DNA of 64,000 nucleotides from Dechloromonas sp. ZY10. Its GTDB lineage: Bacteria > Pseudomonadota > Gammaproteobacteria > Burkholderiales > Rhodocyclaceae. Below are positions 1 to 9,367 of this stretch, piece after piece. The number at the start of each line of letters is the position of its first letter. Position 1 is the stretch's first letter. The stretch covers positions 186,001-250,000 of the forward strand of contig NZ_CP144212.1 of NCBI RefSeq assembly GCF_041378895.1, written 5' to 3'. The notes beneath the pieces are model-generated. The model was given only the letters and a program-made list of their open reading frames with translations. It did not search any database and was not told the origin of the DNA. Both the position numbers and the translations under genes were made by a program.

Positions 1-1
1 C

Positions 2-631
2 GATACCAAGGTGGTCGAGTGCGGCAAGGGTGACGGGGTGTTCATCACCACCACCGGCGTCGGCGTGCTGCCGCCGGGGCGCGAGTTGTCGGGGCGGCGG
101 GCGCAGCCGGGCGATGCGATCCTGGTGTCAGGGACGCTCGGCGACCACGGCATGGCGATCATGGCCGAGCGCGAGAGCCTGGGGTTCGAGTCGCCGATCA
201 TCTCGGATACGGCGGCCTTGCACGGCCTGATTGGCGAGTTGCTGGCAACCGGTCTTGATCTGCATGTGCTGCGCGATCCAACGCGCGGTGGCCTGGGCAC
301 GACGCTCAATGAAATCGCGCAGCAGTCGGGGGTGGGGATGATGTTGCAGGAGCAGGCCTTGCCGGTGCGGCCGGCGGTGGCGGCGGCCTGCGAGTTTCTC
401 GGCCTCGATCCGCTCTATGTGGCTAATGAGGGCAAGCTGGTCGCGATCTGTGCAGCGGCCGATGCCGAAGCTTTCCTGGCGGCAATGCGGGCGCATCCGC
501 TGGGCCGGGAAGCCGCATTGATCGGCACCGTGCATGCCGATGAGCAGCATTTCGTGCAGATGACTACCGCCTTCGGCGGGCGGCGGATTGTCGATTGGTT
601 GAGTGGCGAGCAATTGCCGCGCATCTGCTGA
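2..631 (+). CDS. hypE: Hydrogenase maturation protein HypE, C-terminal part (5' end outside window)
   Basis: HypE is the cytoplasmic PurM-like ATPase that receives a carbamoyl group from HypF on its C-terminal cysteine and dehydrates it to the cyanide ligand of the [NiFe] active site. The frame is open from the first bases of the window, so the N-terminal part, including most of the ATP-binding AIRS domain, is missing. About 209 codons remain. The PurM C-terminal pattern DPTRGGLGTTLNEIAQ and the final residues PRIC are present, the last Cys being the one modified in the family. The following hoxX, hoxA and hoxBC fit a hyp/hox cluster, so hypC and hypD may lie upstream. Confidence 0.95.
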   Translation, partial: DTKVVECGKGDGVFITTTGVGVLPPGRELSGRRAQPGDAILVSGTLGDHGMAIMAERESLGFESPIISDTAALHGLIGELLATGLDLHVLRDPTRGGLGTTLNEIAQQSGVGMMLQEQALPVRPAVAAACEFLGLDPLYVANEGKLVAICAAADAEAFLAAMRAHPLGREAALIGTVHADEQHFVQMTTAFGGRRIVDWLSGEQLPRIC

Positions 632-673
632 GCCGCCGGGGCGTTCGGAACGATGCGCGGAGTAGCGGGAAAA

Positions 674-886
674 TCAGGCGCGCTGGGCAATCACCAGCGA
701 CAGCAGGTCGCCGACTTCGGAAATTACCAGCGCACGGGCGTCGTCGATATCGTCGGCGTTGCGGACATGGAAAATGTCGCGGCTACCGTCGGGGTAGCGC
801 ACCGCCGCAATGTACTCGGGGCGGCGGCGGGCTTCGGATGTGGCCGCGCTGCGGCGCGGGCTGGAACGACGTTTCTGCGTGTGCAT
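674..886 (-). CDS. Small conserved-looking hypothetical protein
   Basis: A 70-residue protein of unknown function encoded against its neighbours, between hypE and hoxX. The N-terminal 25 residues are basic and probably disordered. The rest (EYIAAVRYPDGSRDIF, then an acidic DDIDDAR segment and a hydrophobic helix ending VIAQRA) looks like a compact folded domain with a strand-strand-helix pattern. The stop lies about 40 bases past the end of hypE on the opposite strand. No clear Shine-Dalgarno precedes the ATG. It is called a gene because the protein-like composition is confined to this frame; no family is recognised. Confidence 0.5.
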   Translation of the reverse strand: MHTQKRRSSPRRSAATSEARRRPEYIAAVRYPDGSRDIFHVRNADDIDDARALVISEVGDLLSLVIAQRA

Positions 887-1054
887 GATGTTTTTGTTGG
901 TAGTGATCGCGTTCCGGCCATGTTAGCCAAAGCCCTTCGTTCGCCAAATATCGCCAAAGTTATACAAAAATGCCAATGAAAACATGATTTTGGTAAAAGC
1001 CCTTTAAAAACCGTGGTTTTGTTTGCGACAACTTTTTGAAAATACCCTGATGGC

Positions 1055-2743
1055 ATGCGAATTCTCTTCCTGACGCATAGTTTCAACAGCCTGGCGCAAC
1101 GCCTGTTTTGCGAACTCGCTGCGCGTGGTCACCAGCTCAGCATCGAGTTCGACATCGCCGATTCGGTCAGCGAGGAAGCGGTCGCGCTGTTCAAGCCCGA
1201 TCTGCTGCTGGCGCCCTTTCTCAAGCGGGCGATCCCGGAAACGATCTGGCGGACGACGCCGTGTTTCATCGTCCATCCCGGCATCGAGGGCGACCGCGGG
1301 CCGTCGGCGCTCGACTGGGCGATCCAGAGCGAGCGTGCGGAATGGGGCGTCACCGTGCTGCAGGCCGAAGCCGAAATGGACGCCGGCCCGGTCTGGGCCT
1401 CGGCGAGCTTCCCGCTACGGGCGGCCAAGAAGTCGTCGCTTTACCGCAACGAAGTCACCGAAGCGGCCGTGCAGGCGGTCCTGCTGGCGGTCGAACGCTT
1501 CGCCGGCGGCGCATTTGTGCCCTATCGCGTGGCCGGTGCCGAGCAGCCGTTGATGCGCCAGGCCGACCGCGCACTCGACTGGACGAGCATGAGCAGCGCC
1601 GAAATTCTGGCCCGGATCAACGCCGCCGACGGCTTCCCCGGCGTTGCCGACCAGTGGTTCGCGACCCCCTGCCACGTCTTCGATGCCTGGCCGGAGGCGC
1701 AGTTGCGCGGCGCGCCGGGCAGTCTGTTGGCGCGGCGCGAACACGCGATCTGCCGGGCGACCGCCGACGGCGCCTTGTGGATCGGCCATCTCAAGCGCGC
1801 CGGCGGGATCAAGCTGCCGGCGACACAGGCCTTCCCCGAAGCCCTGGCCTTGCCCGAGCAGCCGCTGGCCGGCTGGTGGCAGGCCGACTCTCCGACCTGG
1901 CAGGACATTGCCTATCGTGAGGAGAACTGCAATGGTCGCAGCGTCGGCTTCCTCGACTGGAATTTCTACAACGGTGCGATGAGCACCGCCCAGTGCCGGC
2001 GGTTGACTGCGGCCTTGCGCTGGGCGACGACGCGGCCGACGCAGGTGATCGTGCTCGGCGGCAGTTCTGATTTCTGGTCCAACGGCATTCACCTCAACAC
2101 CATCGAAGCGGCGGCCAGCCCGGCCGACGAATCCTGGGCCAACATCAACGCCATTGACGATCTGGCCGAGGCGATTTTGAGCTGTTCGACGCAGTTGACC
2201 GTGGCGGCGCTGGCCGGCAACGCCGGGGCCGGCGGCTGTTTCCTGGCGCGCGCCTGCGACCGGGTCTGGGTGCGCGACGGGGTGCTGCTCAACCCGCATT
2301 ACAAGAACATGGGCAACCTGTTCGGCTCCGAATTCTGGACCTATCTGCTGCCGCCCCGGGTCGGCGCCGACGGGGCTGCCGCGATCATGCGCCACCGCCT
2401 GCCGATGCCGGCCGCCGAAGCGGTGGCCTGCGGTTTTTACGATGCCTGTCTGCCCCACGCCGGCTTTGCCGAGGAAGTCGCCCGCCGCGCCGGCGAACTG
2501 GCGGCCAGCCCCGATTTCCACGGTCAACTCGCCGCCAAGGTCGAAAAGCGCGCTGCCGACGAAGCTGCCAAACCGCTCGCCGCCTACCGCGCCGAGGAAC
2601 TGGCCGAGATGCAGCGCAATTTCTACGGTTTCGATCCGTCCTATCACGTCGCGCGCTATCATTTCGTTGCCAAATCCCCGCACTCCTGGACGCCGCGCCA
2701 CCTGGCCCGGCACCGCGACCTCGACTGGATCGTCCCCGCATGA
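1055..2743 (+). CDS. hoxX: Hydrogenase maturation factor HoxX (formyl-CoA based CO synthesis)
   Basis: HoxX supplies the CO ligand of [NiFe] hydrogenases under aerobic conditions, using a formyl group from N10-formyl-tetrahydrofolate that passes through formyl-CoA. The 562 residues match the family length. The N-terminal half is a formyltransferase fold, with HPGIEGDRGPSALDWAI at residues 74-90 in the place of the formyltransferase HP...G loop. The C-terminal half, from about residue 290, is a crotonase fold with LGGSSDFWSNGIHLN and an ALAGNAGAGGCFLARACD oxyanion segment. The stop overlaps the hoxA start by four bases (ATGA), so translation is probably coupled. Its presence implies that hydrogenase is made while oxygen is available. 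Confidence 0.93.
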   Translation: MRILFLTHSFNSLAQRLFCELAARGHQLSIEFDIADSVSEEAVALFKPDLLLAPFLKRAIPETIWRTTPCFIVHPGIEGDRGPSALDWAIQSERAEWGVTVLQAEAEMDAGPVWASASFPLRAAKKSSLYRNEVTEAAVQAVLLAVERFAGGAFVPYRVAGAEQPLMRQADRALDWTSMSSAEILARINAADGFPGVADQWFATPCHVFDAWPEAQLRGAPGSLLARREHAICRATADGALWIGHLKRAGGIKLPATQAFPEALALPEQPLAGWWQADSPTWQDIAYREENCNGRSVGFLDWNFYNGAMSTAQCRRLTAALRWATTRPTQVIVLGGSSDFWSNGIHLNTIEAAASPADESWANINAIDDLAEAILSCSTQLTVAALAGNAGAGGCFLARACDRVWVRDGVLLNPHYKNMGNLFGSEFWTYLLPPRVGADGAAAIMRHRLPMPAAEAVACGFYDACLPHAGFAEEVARRAGELAASPDFHGQLAAKVEKRAADEAAKPLAAYRAEELAEMQRNFYGFDPSYHVARYHFVAKSPHSWTPRHLARHRDLDWIVPA

Positions 2744-4224
2744 ACCCGACCGCCCTGCGCCGCCTGCCTGCCGTCCTCGTCGTCGATGACGAACTGCGTT
2801 CGCAGGAGGCCCTGCGTCGCACGCTGGAGGAGGATTTCGAGGTCTATTGCGCCTCCGACGCCGAGAGCGCGCTGGCGATCATCGAGCGCGAGCACAGCGT
2901 CGCCAACATCCGCGTCATCGTCTGCGACCAGCGCATGCCCGGCCGCAGTGGTGTCGATTTCCTCAAGGAGGTACGCGCCCGCTGGCCGGACATCGTGCGC
3001 ATCATCCTCTCCGGCTATACCGACGCCGAGGACATCATCACCGGGGTTAACGACGCCGGGATCTGGCAATATCTGTTGAAGCCCTGGCAGCCGGAACAGC
3101 TGTTGCTGACCCTGCAGCGCGCGGCCGAAGTCTGGCGCCTGCAGCAGGAAAACCAGCGCCTCAGCGTCGACCTGCGCACTGCCGAGCCGGTGCTGCGGCG
3201 ACGGGTCGAGAGCAAGCGCGACAAGGCGCGCAGCCAGCTCGGCCTGGCCGGGCTGATCCGCGCCGAGAGCAGCCCGCTGAATGCGATCTGCGAGCTGATC
3301 GAAAAAATCGCGCCCTACGACCTGCCGGTGACGATTACCGGCGAATCCGGCACCGGCAAGGAAATGGTTGCCCGCGCCGTGCATTACCAGAGCCGGCGCG
3401 GCGACAAGCCCTTCATCACCGAAAACTGCGGCGCCCTGCCCGATACCCTGCTCGAATCCGAGCTCTTCGGCTACAAGCGTGGCGCCTTCACCGGCGCGGT
3501 CGAGGATCGTGTCGGTCTGTTCCAGCAGGCTGACGGCGGCACGCTTTTCCTCGACGAAATCGGCGAAACCAGCCCGGCTTTTCAGGTCAAGCTGCTGCGC
3601 GTGCTGCAGGAGGGCGAATTCCGGCCGCTGGGCAGCAACCGTCCGGTCAGCGTCGATGTGCGGGTACTCGCGGCGACCAACCGCGATCTCGAAGAGGACG
3701 TACGCACCGGTCGTTTCCGCGAGGATTTGTACTACCGGTTGACCACCATTTCGCTGCATGTGCCGCCGCTGCGCGAGCGCGGCATGGACCTGCCCTTGCT
3801 CGCCCGGCAGTTGCTGGCCAACAGTAGCGCCGCACTGGGCAAGCGGGTCGACGACTTCAGCGCCGAGGCACTCGCCTGTCTGGCCGCTTATCGCTGGCCG
3901 GGCAATGTGCGCGAGTTGCAGAACGAAATCCTGCGCCTGGTGGCGCTCACCGAGAGCCCGCGCATCGGCGCCGAACTGCTCTCGCCGCGCATCCTGCGCA
4001 CCCCGGTCGGCGACGCGGCGCCGCCCGACATCGTCTGGCCGGAAGGGCAGGCGCCGCTGTCGGGCAACCTCAAGGAGCGGATGGATCACCTCGAAATGCA
4101 GGTGCTCAAGGAGGCGATGATCCGCCATCGCTGGAACAAGTCGCGCGCCGCCCGCGAACTCGGCCTGTCGCGCGTCGGCCTGCGCGCCAAGCTGGTCCGC
4201 TACGGCCTCGAACGCGGGGACTGA
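2740..4224 (+). CDS. hoxA: Hydrogenase transcriptional activator HoxA (NtrC-type, sigma-54 dependent)
   Basis: Response regulator that activates sigma-54 promoters of hydrogenase genes. In Ralstonia the unphosphorylated form is active, and HoxJ phosphorylates it in the absence of H2. Domain order: receiver with VVDD at 14-17, acceptor D63 in CDQRMPG and K114; AAA+ domain with GESGTGKE at 201-208, the sigma-54 contact loop GAFTGA at 248-253 and [11 protein letters not shown] at 266-276; and a Fis-type HTH at the end ([13 protein letters not shown]). All motifs needed for sigma-54 activation are intact. It lies between hoxX and hoxB in an apparent operon, four bases before hoxB. The cognate kinase is encoded by hoxJ about 6 kb downstream. 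Confidence 0.93.
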   Translation: MNPTALRRLPAVLVVDDELRSQEALRRTLEEDFEVYCASDAESALAIIEREHSVANIRVIVCDQRMPGRSGVDFLKEVRARWPDIVRIILSGYTDAEDIITGVNDAGIWQYLLKPWQPEQLLLTLQRAAEVWRLQQENQRLSVDLRTAEPVLRRRVESKRDKARSQLGLAGLIRAESSPLNAICELIEKIAPYDLPVTITGESGTGKEMVARAVHYQSRRGDKPFITENCGALPDTLLESELFGYKRGAFTGAVEDRVGLFQQADGGTLFLDEIGETSPAFQVKLLRVLQEGEFRPLGSNRPVSVDVRVLAATNRDLEEDVRTGRFREDLYYRLTTISLHVPPLRERGMDLPLLARQLLANSSAALGKRVDDFSAEALACLAAYRWPGNVRELQNEILRLVALTESPRIGAELLSPRILRTPVGDAAPPDIVWPEGQAPLSGNLKERMDHLEMQVLKEAMIRHRWNKSRAARELGLSRVGLRAKLVRYGLERGD

Positions 4225-4228
4225 GGCG

Positions 4229-5239
4229 ATGCCGGCACCCACCGTCAAGGTCCTGTGGCTGCAAGGCGGCGGCTGTGGCGGCTGCACCCAGTCGCTGCTC
4301 TGCCACGAGCCGCGCCCGCTGTTTGCCGAATTGGCCGGCGCCGGGATCGAGTTTGTCTGGCACCCGGCGCTCGCCGCCGAGAGCGATCACGATGCGCTGG
4401 CGCTGCTCGCGGCCTGCGCCGATGGCAGCCAACCCTTCGACGTGCTCTGCGTCGAAGGCGCGATGCTGCGCGGGCCGGGCGGCAGCGGCCGCTTCCAGCG
4501 CCTGGGCGGCAGCGGCGAGGCCTTGCACAGCTGGGTCAGCCGGCTGGCGGTGCGCGCCCGCTGGGTGCTGGCGGTCGGCTCGTGCACCGCCTGGGGCGGT
4601 TTTTCGGCGAATACGCCGGGCAACCCGCTCGAAGCCTGCGGCCTGCAATACGAGGTCGACACGCCTGGCGGCCTGCTCGGTGCCGACTTCCGCAGCGCCG
4701 CCGGCCTGCCGGTGATCAACCTTGCCGGCTGCCCGGTGCACCCCGGCTGGGTGGTCGATACGCTGGAAAAACTGGCTTTGGAGGGGTTGACCGTGGAAGA
4801 GCTCGACGAGCTCGGGCGGCCGCTGCTCTACGCCGAACAACTGGTGCACCACGGCTGCCCGCGCAACGAGTATTACGAATTCAAGGCCAGCGCGCAGAAG
4901 CCGGCCGACCTCGGCTGCCTGATGGAAAACCTCGGCTGTAAAGGCACCCAGACCCATGCCGACTGCAGCCTGCGCCCGTGGAACGGCCAGGGCTCGTGCC
5001 TGCGCGGCGGCTATGCCTGCATCGCCTGCACCGAGCCGGGTTTCGAGGCGCCCGGCCACGCCTTCCAGCAAACCCCCAAGCTGGCCGGGATTCCCACCGG
5101 CCTGCCGGTCGATATGCCCAAGGCCTGGTTCGTCGCGCTCGCCGCCTTGTCCAAGTCGGCAACGCCGAAGCGGGTGCGCGAAAACGCCGTCGGCGACCAC
5201 CTGCGGGTGCGGCCGGCGATCAAGAAAGGGCAGAAATGA
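4229..5239 (+). CDS. hoxB: Regulatory [NiFe]-hydrogenase small subunit HoxB (HupU)
   Basis: Fe-S subunit of the H2-sensing hydrogenase; it passes electrons from the HoxC active site and docks the kinase HoxJ. The 336-residue protein has no twin-arginine signal peptide, as expected for the cytoplasmic sensor type rather than an exported uptake hydrogenase. Cluster ligands visible include C16 and C19 (GGGCGGCTQ), GSCTAWGG, LAGCPVHPGW, and the C-terminal series HHGCPRNEYYEFK, CLMENLGCKG, ADCSLRPWN, GSCLRGGYACIACTEPGF. It follows hoxA by four bases. The usual tight junction with hoxC is replaced by a 169-base gap. Confidence 0.94.
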   Translation: MPAPTVKVLWLQGGGCGGCTQSLLCHEPRPLFAELAGAGIEFVWHPALAAESDHDALALLAACADGSQPFDVLCVEGAMLRGPGGSGRFQRLGGSGEALHSWVSRLAVRARWVLAVGSCTAWGGFSANTPGNPLEACGLQYEVDTPGGLLGADFRSAAGLPVINLAGCPVHPGWVVDTLEKLALEGLTVEELDELGRPLLYAEQLVHHGCPRNEYYEFKASAQKPADLGCLMENLGCKGTQTHADCSLRPWNGQGSCLRGGYACIACTEPGFEAPGHAFQQTPKLAGIPTGLPVDMPKAWFVALAALSKSATPKRVRENAVGDHLRVRPAIKKGQK

Positions 5240-5408
5240 GGGGGCAAGCCGTCTCCGGGGACAGATCAATCCAGATGGCCGCTTTGTCGCTGCAGCGGGT
5301 ACCGTGCCCGGCCAGCGTTTCGCCCGGGCTTCGCTGCTGGTTGAAAAGCATGCGGGGGGGCGATCAATCGGCATCAATCGGCGCGGTGAGCGGAATGGGG
5401 GCTTGCCG
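5240..5408 (+). other. Unusual hoxB-hoxC spacer
   Basis: Sensor hydrogenase subunit genes normally abut or overlap, yet here 169 bases separate them. The spacer starts near CCGTCTCCGGGGACAGATC, which resembles GGGGACAG sequences seen beside REP-type transposase remnants in proteobacteria; this similarity is from memory and weak. The hoxC frame is open upstream through the spacer, but that translation shows nothing like a HoxC N terminus. No promoter was recognised. Confidence 0.35.
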
Positions 5409-6851
5409 ATGAGCCGCCGGATTGTGCTCGGCCCCTTCAACCGCGTCGAAGGCGACCTCGAACTGAGTCTCGACCTCGATGCCGACGGTCGCAGCGTCAC
5501 GGCGGCGCGGGTCAATTCGCCGCTGTTTCGCGGCTTCGAGCAGATTCTGGTCGGGCGCCAGCCGCTTGATGCGCTGGCCATCGTGCCGCGCATCTGCGGC
5601 ATCTGCTCGGTCGCCCAGTCGGCCGCCGCCGCGCAGGCGCTGGCGCAACTCGCCGGGGTGACGCCGCCGCCCAACGGGCAACTGGCGCAACGGCTGGTCC
5701 AGGCGACCGAGAACCTGGCCGACCACCTGACCCATTTCTACCTATTCTTCATGCCCGACTTCGCGCATCCGGCCTACGCCGGGCGCCCCTGGCATGCAGC
5801 TGTCGCCGGGCGCTTCCGCGCCGGCAGCGGCAGCGCGGTCGGCGAAGTGTTGCCGGCGCGCGCCCGCTTTTTCCATCTCACCGGTTTTCTCGCCGGCCGC
5901 TGGCCGCACACCCTGGCGCTGCAGCCGGGGGGCAGCACCAAGGCGATGAGCAGCGCCGAGCGCATCCGGCTGCTGGCGATCCTGCGCGAGTTCCGCGCCT
6001 TCCTCGAACAGACGCTGTTCGGCGATGCGCTCGAAGCCGTGCTCGCGCTGCCCGATGCCGACGCGCTGCAGGCCTGGGCCGCCGGCCGTGCCGGTGATCT
6101 GCCGCTGTTCCTGCGCGCTGCGGCCGATCTCGGCCTGGAGCGGGTCGGGCAGGCTTACGAACGCTATCTATCTTTTGGCGCCTACGACTTGCTGCCGGCC
6201 GGCATCCGCCAGCCGGGGGCGAACGGCGCATTCACGGTCGACCGGCTGGAAACGGAAAAAATCAGCGAAGACATCCGCCACTCCTGGCTCACCGGCCCTG
6301 ACACGCTACCCCCGGCGCAGGGCGAAACCCTGGTCGACGCCGACAAGGCCGATGCTTATACCTGGTGCAAGGCGCCGCGCTATGCCGACCAGCCGGCCGA
6401 AACCGGCGCCCTGGCGCGGCAGCTGCTCGCCGGTCAGCCGCTACTTGGCGATCTGGTCGCCCGCCACGGCGCCAGCGTCACCGCCCGCGTCGTTGCGCGC
6501 CTGCTCGAACTGGCGTTGATCGTGCCGCAGATGGAAGACTGGCTGCGCGCCATCGTCCCCGGCGAAGCCTTCTGCCTGCCGGTCGAACTGCCCGACAGCG
6601 GCGAAGCCTGCGGCCAGGTCGAAGCCGCGCGCGGCAGCCTCGGCCACTGGCTGAGCGTGCGCCGTGGCCACCTGGAGCGTTACCAGATCATCGCCCCGAC
6701 CACCTGGAACTTCTCGCCACGCGACCGCCACGACCAGCCCGGTCCCCTCGAACACGCCCTAGTCGGCCTCCCCGCCGGCCCCGACGCCCCGCCGACGGTG
6801 CAACACGTAGTGCGCTCGTTTGATCCGTGCATGGTGTGCACGGTGCATTAG
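5409..6851 (+). CDS. hoxC: Regulatory [NiFe]-hydrogenase large subunit HoxC (HupV)
   Basis: Carries the Ni-Fe(CN)2CO centre that binds H2 in the sensor. The start chosen gives MSRRIVLGPFNRVEG, the standard large-subunit N terminus; the longer open frame upstream is not protein-like. The two ligand motifs are RICGIC (C63, C66) and DPCMVCTVH (C474, C477). The protein ends exactly at H480, so it lacks the C-terminal peptide that a specific endopeptidase removes from catalytic large subunits. This is the diagnostic trait of regulatory hydrogenases. With 480 residues it is close to the Ralstonia protein. Residues 275-280 read FTVDRL and contain the left half of the palindromic element found across the window. 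Confidence 0.95.
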   Translation: MSRRIVLGPFNRVEGDLELSLDLDADGRSVTAARVNSPLFRGFEQILVGRQPLDALAIVPRICGICSVAQSAAAAQALAQLAGVTPPPNGQLAQRLVQATENLADHLTHFYLFFMPDFAHPAYAGRPWHAAVAGRFRAGSGSAVGEVLPARARFFHLTGFLAGRWPHTLALQPGGSTKAMSSAERIRLLAILREFRAFLEQTLFGDALEAVLALPDADALQAWAAGRAGDLPLFLRAAADLGLERVGQAYERYLSFGAYDLLPAGIRQPGANGAFTVDRLETEKISEDIRHSWLTGPDTLPPAQGETLVDADKADAYTWCKAPRYADQPAETGALARQLLAGQPLLGDLVARHGASVTARVVARLLELALIVPQMEDWLRAIVPGEAFCLPVELPDSGEACGQVEAARGSLGHWLSVRRGHLERYQIIAPTTWNFSPRDRHDQPGPLEHALVGLPAGPDAPPTVQHVVRSFDPCMVCTVH

Positions 6852-6887
6852 CCGCGCCAGTCGCTCGCAACTCTACGCTTGATCGCC

Positions 6888-8063
6888 TTATCCCCGCTCC
6901 GGGGCTTCCCGCCACAGCGGGCGCAGCGCCAGCAGGCCGAGCAGCGGCCCGGGGAGGAGCAGCCAGGCGATGTGGGTGCCCCAGTCGCCGACCAGGCGGG
7001 TGCCGAGCTGGATCGAGCCCATGGTGATCGCGAAGCCGAGGGCGTTTTGCAGGGCCAGGGCGCTGCCGACCATTTCCGGCGGGCAGGCGCGGGCGGACAG
7101 CGCCGAGAAGTGCGGCGAGTCGGCGACGACGCTGGCGCCCCAGAGCAGCAGGAGCAGCCATTTTGCCCAGTTTGGCGCGTCGACCGTGAACGGGAAGAGC
7201 AGACAGCAAGTGGCCGAGAGCGCCAGCGCCAGCGCCGCCACGCGGGCGCTGCCGGCGGTCCGGCTGAGCACGCCGCCGGCGATGCAGCCGAGCGCGCCGA
7301 TGCCGACCACGGCAAAGGCGGCTCCGGCCCCGTGGCTGCTGCCCGGCGCGGCAAGCCCGGCTTGCAGCAACAAGGCCGGAACCAGCGTCCAGAAGGCATA
7401 CAGCTCCCATTGATGCCCGAAATAGGCCAGCGCCGAGGCGCGGAAGGCCGGCCGGGTGAAGCAATGCAGCACCCGCCCGAGTTGCAGCGGCGGCGCGTTG
7501 TTGCGGCGTTGCAGGTGGGGGCCGTCGCCCAGCCGGTGGATCATTGCGGCGGCGAGCAGGGCCAGGCCGGACGAGACCAGAATCGCCGCCTGCCAGGCGG
7601 CGCCGGTGCCGAGCCAGCGGATGCCGTGCGGCAGCGCGCTGCCCAGGGTCAGCATGCCGACCAGCCAGGCCAGCGCGGCACCGGCGCGTTGCGGTTCCCA
7701 GCTGACCACCAGCTTCATCCCCAGCGGGTAGATGCCGGCCAGGCTGAGGCCGACGAGAAAACGTAGCGGCACGCCGCTGGCCAGACCGTCGGCGAACAGC
7801 GCGAAAGCACCATTGGCCAGCGCCCCGCCGACTGCGCTGACGGCGAAGATGCGGCTGGCGGCATAGCGGTCGGCGAGGCCGCTCAAGGCCAGCAGCAAGG
7901 TGCCGCAGATGAAGCCGAGCTGCACCGCGTTGGTCAGCGTGCCGATCTCGGCCGGCGGCAATTGCCATTGGCGCAGCAGATCGTCGGCGGCGCTGTTGGC
8001 GGAAAACCACAGCGAAGTGCCGAACAACTGGGCGACGACGATGATCAGGATGCTGCGTTGCAT
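6888..8063 (-). CDS. Major facilitator superfamily transporter
   Basis: A 391-residue inner-membrane carrier with about twelve hydrophobic helices. After the first helix (SILIIVVAQLFGTSLWFSANS) comes the loop-2 region LALSGLADRYAASRIF, in the usual place of the MFS GxxxDRxGRR motif. The substrate is not evident. It is encoded against hoxBC and converges with hoxC, with 36 bases between the stops. It is the last of three reverse-strand genes, but a 240-base gap separates it from the NnrS-like gene upstream. The segment FTVDAPNWAKW (DNA near 7160-7190) contains the left half of the palindromic element plus a GGGCAAAA flank. Confidence 0.85.
   Translation of the reverse strand: MQRSILIIVVAQLFGTSLWFSANSAADDLLRQWQLPPAEIGTLTNAVQLGFICGTLLLALSGLADRYAASRIFAVSAVGGALANGAFALFADGLASGVPLRFLVGLSLAGIYPLGMKLVVSWEPQRAGAALAWLVGMLTLGSALPHGIRWLGTGAAWQAAILVSSGLALLAAAMIHRLGDGPHLQRRNNAPPLQLGRVLHCFTRPAFRASALAYFGHQWELYAFWTLVPALLLQAGLAAPGSSHGAGAAFAVVGIGALGCIAGGVLSRTAGSARVAALALALSATCCLLFPFTVDAPNWAKWLLLLLWGASVVADSPHFSALSARACPPEMVGSALALQNALGFAITMGSIQLGTRLVGDWGTHIAWLLLPGPLLGLLALRPLWREAPERG
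7163..7190 (-). repeat. Degenerate palindromic-element copy in the MFS gene
   Basis: Read on the reverse strand this is TTCACGGTCGAC followed by GCGCCAAACTGGGCAAAA. It keeps the full left half of the palindrome and a right flank resembling the GGGCAAAA flank of the hypF copies. It is translated in the F-T-V-D frame. Confidence 0.5.
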
Positions 8064-8303
8064 GGCGAGGGGGCGGACGAAAGCGGCGCGATGAAAAACG
8101 CAGCATAAGCCAATTTGCCCCGGCTCAAGCGGCTGCCGCAGGTGCAGAAAAAACGGAGGTCGGTTTGCGGCGAAACGCTGGCCGGGGGCCTGATCTCTCC
8201 CCCCATGCGCCGCAATGTCACTGGCTCCGACCGCCGGCCTGCCTTCAATCCCGGCCGCCCGTTGCCTGCATTGCCGCGCTGGAAGCCCGGCAGGTCTGTT
8301 CGG

Positions 8304-9365
8304 TTAGCCGGCCCGCCCGCGTCCGACCTGGATCAGCAGGGTCAGGATGAAGACGCCCAGGGTGACGGCGTTGAACAGCGCCGCGTGCGCCGGCAGCTTG
8401 CCGAGCAGCACGCCGCCGACGCGCAGCAGCAGGCCGAGGTGGAGCAGGGCCAGCGGCAGGTAGAACAGCGGGCTCCACGGAATGCGCACGCGCATCACGG
8501 CCGGGAAGATGATCGGCGCGTGGCCGATCACCATTGAGAAGATGAAGCCGAGGCCGAGCCCGTGCAGCGCCGCGTCGCGCCAGTCGTGGCCGGGGGCCAA
8601 GGCGCCGCTCAGGCCGAGCAGTCCGGCCAGCGCCAGCCAGCCGTAGCCGCACAGCAGGCACAGCGCGACAAAGCGCGGCAGGGCTTCGGCGCGCAGGTTG
8701 CGGCGGGCGATGTCGTAGCGCAGCAGCCAGCCGGCGAGCAGCAAGAGACCAAGCGCGAACAGCCGGCCGTCGTCGATGCCGGCCAGCGCGCCGCCGGCGA
8801 GCAGCAGTGCAACGATGCCGCTGAAGACCTTCTTTGCGGCGGCCGGGGTCGGCAGGAAGCGGGTCAGTTCGAGGCGTTCGCCGGCGATGGTCAGGATCAG
8901 GAACAGCAGCCAGCCGTAGCTGGCCTGCGCGGTATCGCCGCCGAGCAGCCAGTAAAGATTGGCGAGCAGCCAGCAGGCGGCGCCCATGATCAGCACCTGG
9001 GCATGCACCGACACCTGCCGCCGCCAGGCCTGGACGCTGGCGGCGACCAGCACCGTCGCGGCCAGCGCGCCGAGCAGGCGGGGCAGCGGCGAAGCGTCGC
9101 CGGCGAGCAGCAGGGTGCCGCCCAGCCCGGCGGCCAGCGGCGCCAGGTAAGCCCAGCGCTGGCCGAGCGCAACCGCGCGTTCGAGGCTGACGACGGTGCC
9201 GAAAAAGGCCGCGATCATCAGTGGACCGTGGAAGGCAGCGGCTTGCGCGGCTGGCGTCGGCACGTTCCAGCCGAGCCGGGCGAGGCCGGCCAGCACGCCA
9301 CCGAGCAGCGACAGCATGCCAAGCAGCAGCAGCGGCAAGCGGGCGCGCGGCGGCAGGTCGGCCAT
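8304..9365 (-). CDS. NnrS-like polytopic membrane protein
   Basis: A 353-residue protein made almost entirely of hydrophobic segments, about ten to twelve helices. HGPLMIAAFFGTVVSLERAVALG near the N terminus and LHGLGLGFIFSMVIGHAPIIFP near residue 255 resemble the His-containing helices of NnrS, a haem- and copper-containing protein associated with nitric oxide stress. The assignment is by resemblance only. The ATG used lies two bases past the stop of the upstream MIP18-type gene, which fits translational coupling; an in-frame start 33 bases earlier is possible but would overlap that gene. The substrate and the link to hydrogenase are unknown. Confidence 0.7.
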   Translation of the reverse strand: MADLPPRARLPLLLLGMLSLLGGVLAGLARLGWNVPTPAAQAAAFHGPLMIAAFFGTVVSLERAVALGQRWAYLAPLAAGLGGTLLLAGDASPLPRLLGALAATVLVAASVQAWRRQVSVHAQVLIMGAACWLLANLYWLLGGDTAQASYGWLLFLILTIAGERLELTRFLPTPAAAKKVFSGIVALLLAGGALAGIDDGRLFALGLLLLAGWLLRYDIARRNLRAEALPRFVALCLLCGYGWLALAGLLGLSGALAPGHDWRDAALHGLGLGFIFSMVIGHAPIIFPAVMRVRIPWSPLFYLPLALLHLGLLLRVGGVLLGKLPAHAALFNAVTLGVFILTLLIQVGRGRAG

Positions 9366-9367
9366 GC

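Noticed and set aside
985..1010. Sigma-54 promoter before hoxX (TTGGTAAAAGCCCTTTAA)
   Set aside because: It has TGG but lacks the C-A-C of the -24 element and the GC at -12. An AT-rich sigma-70-type region is as likely.
4956..5408. A longer HoxC with about 150 extra N-terminal residues
   Set aside because: The extension overlaps hoxB in another frame and looks unlike any hydrogenase. MSRRIVLGPFNRVEG is the standard start.
8064..8303. A reverse-strand gene of about 67 codons between the MFS and NnrS-like genes
   Set aside because: The frame has Arg/Ser-rich composition typical of GC-rich noise and no start signal. I see nothing supported in this 240-base gap.
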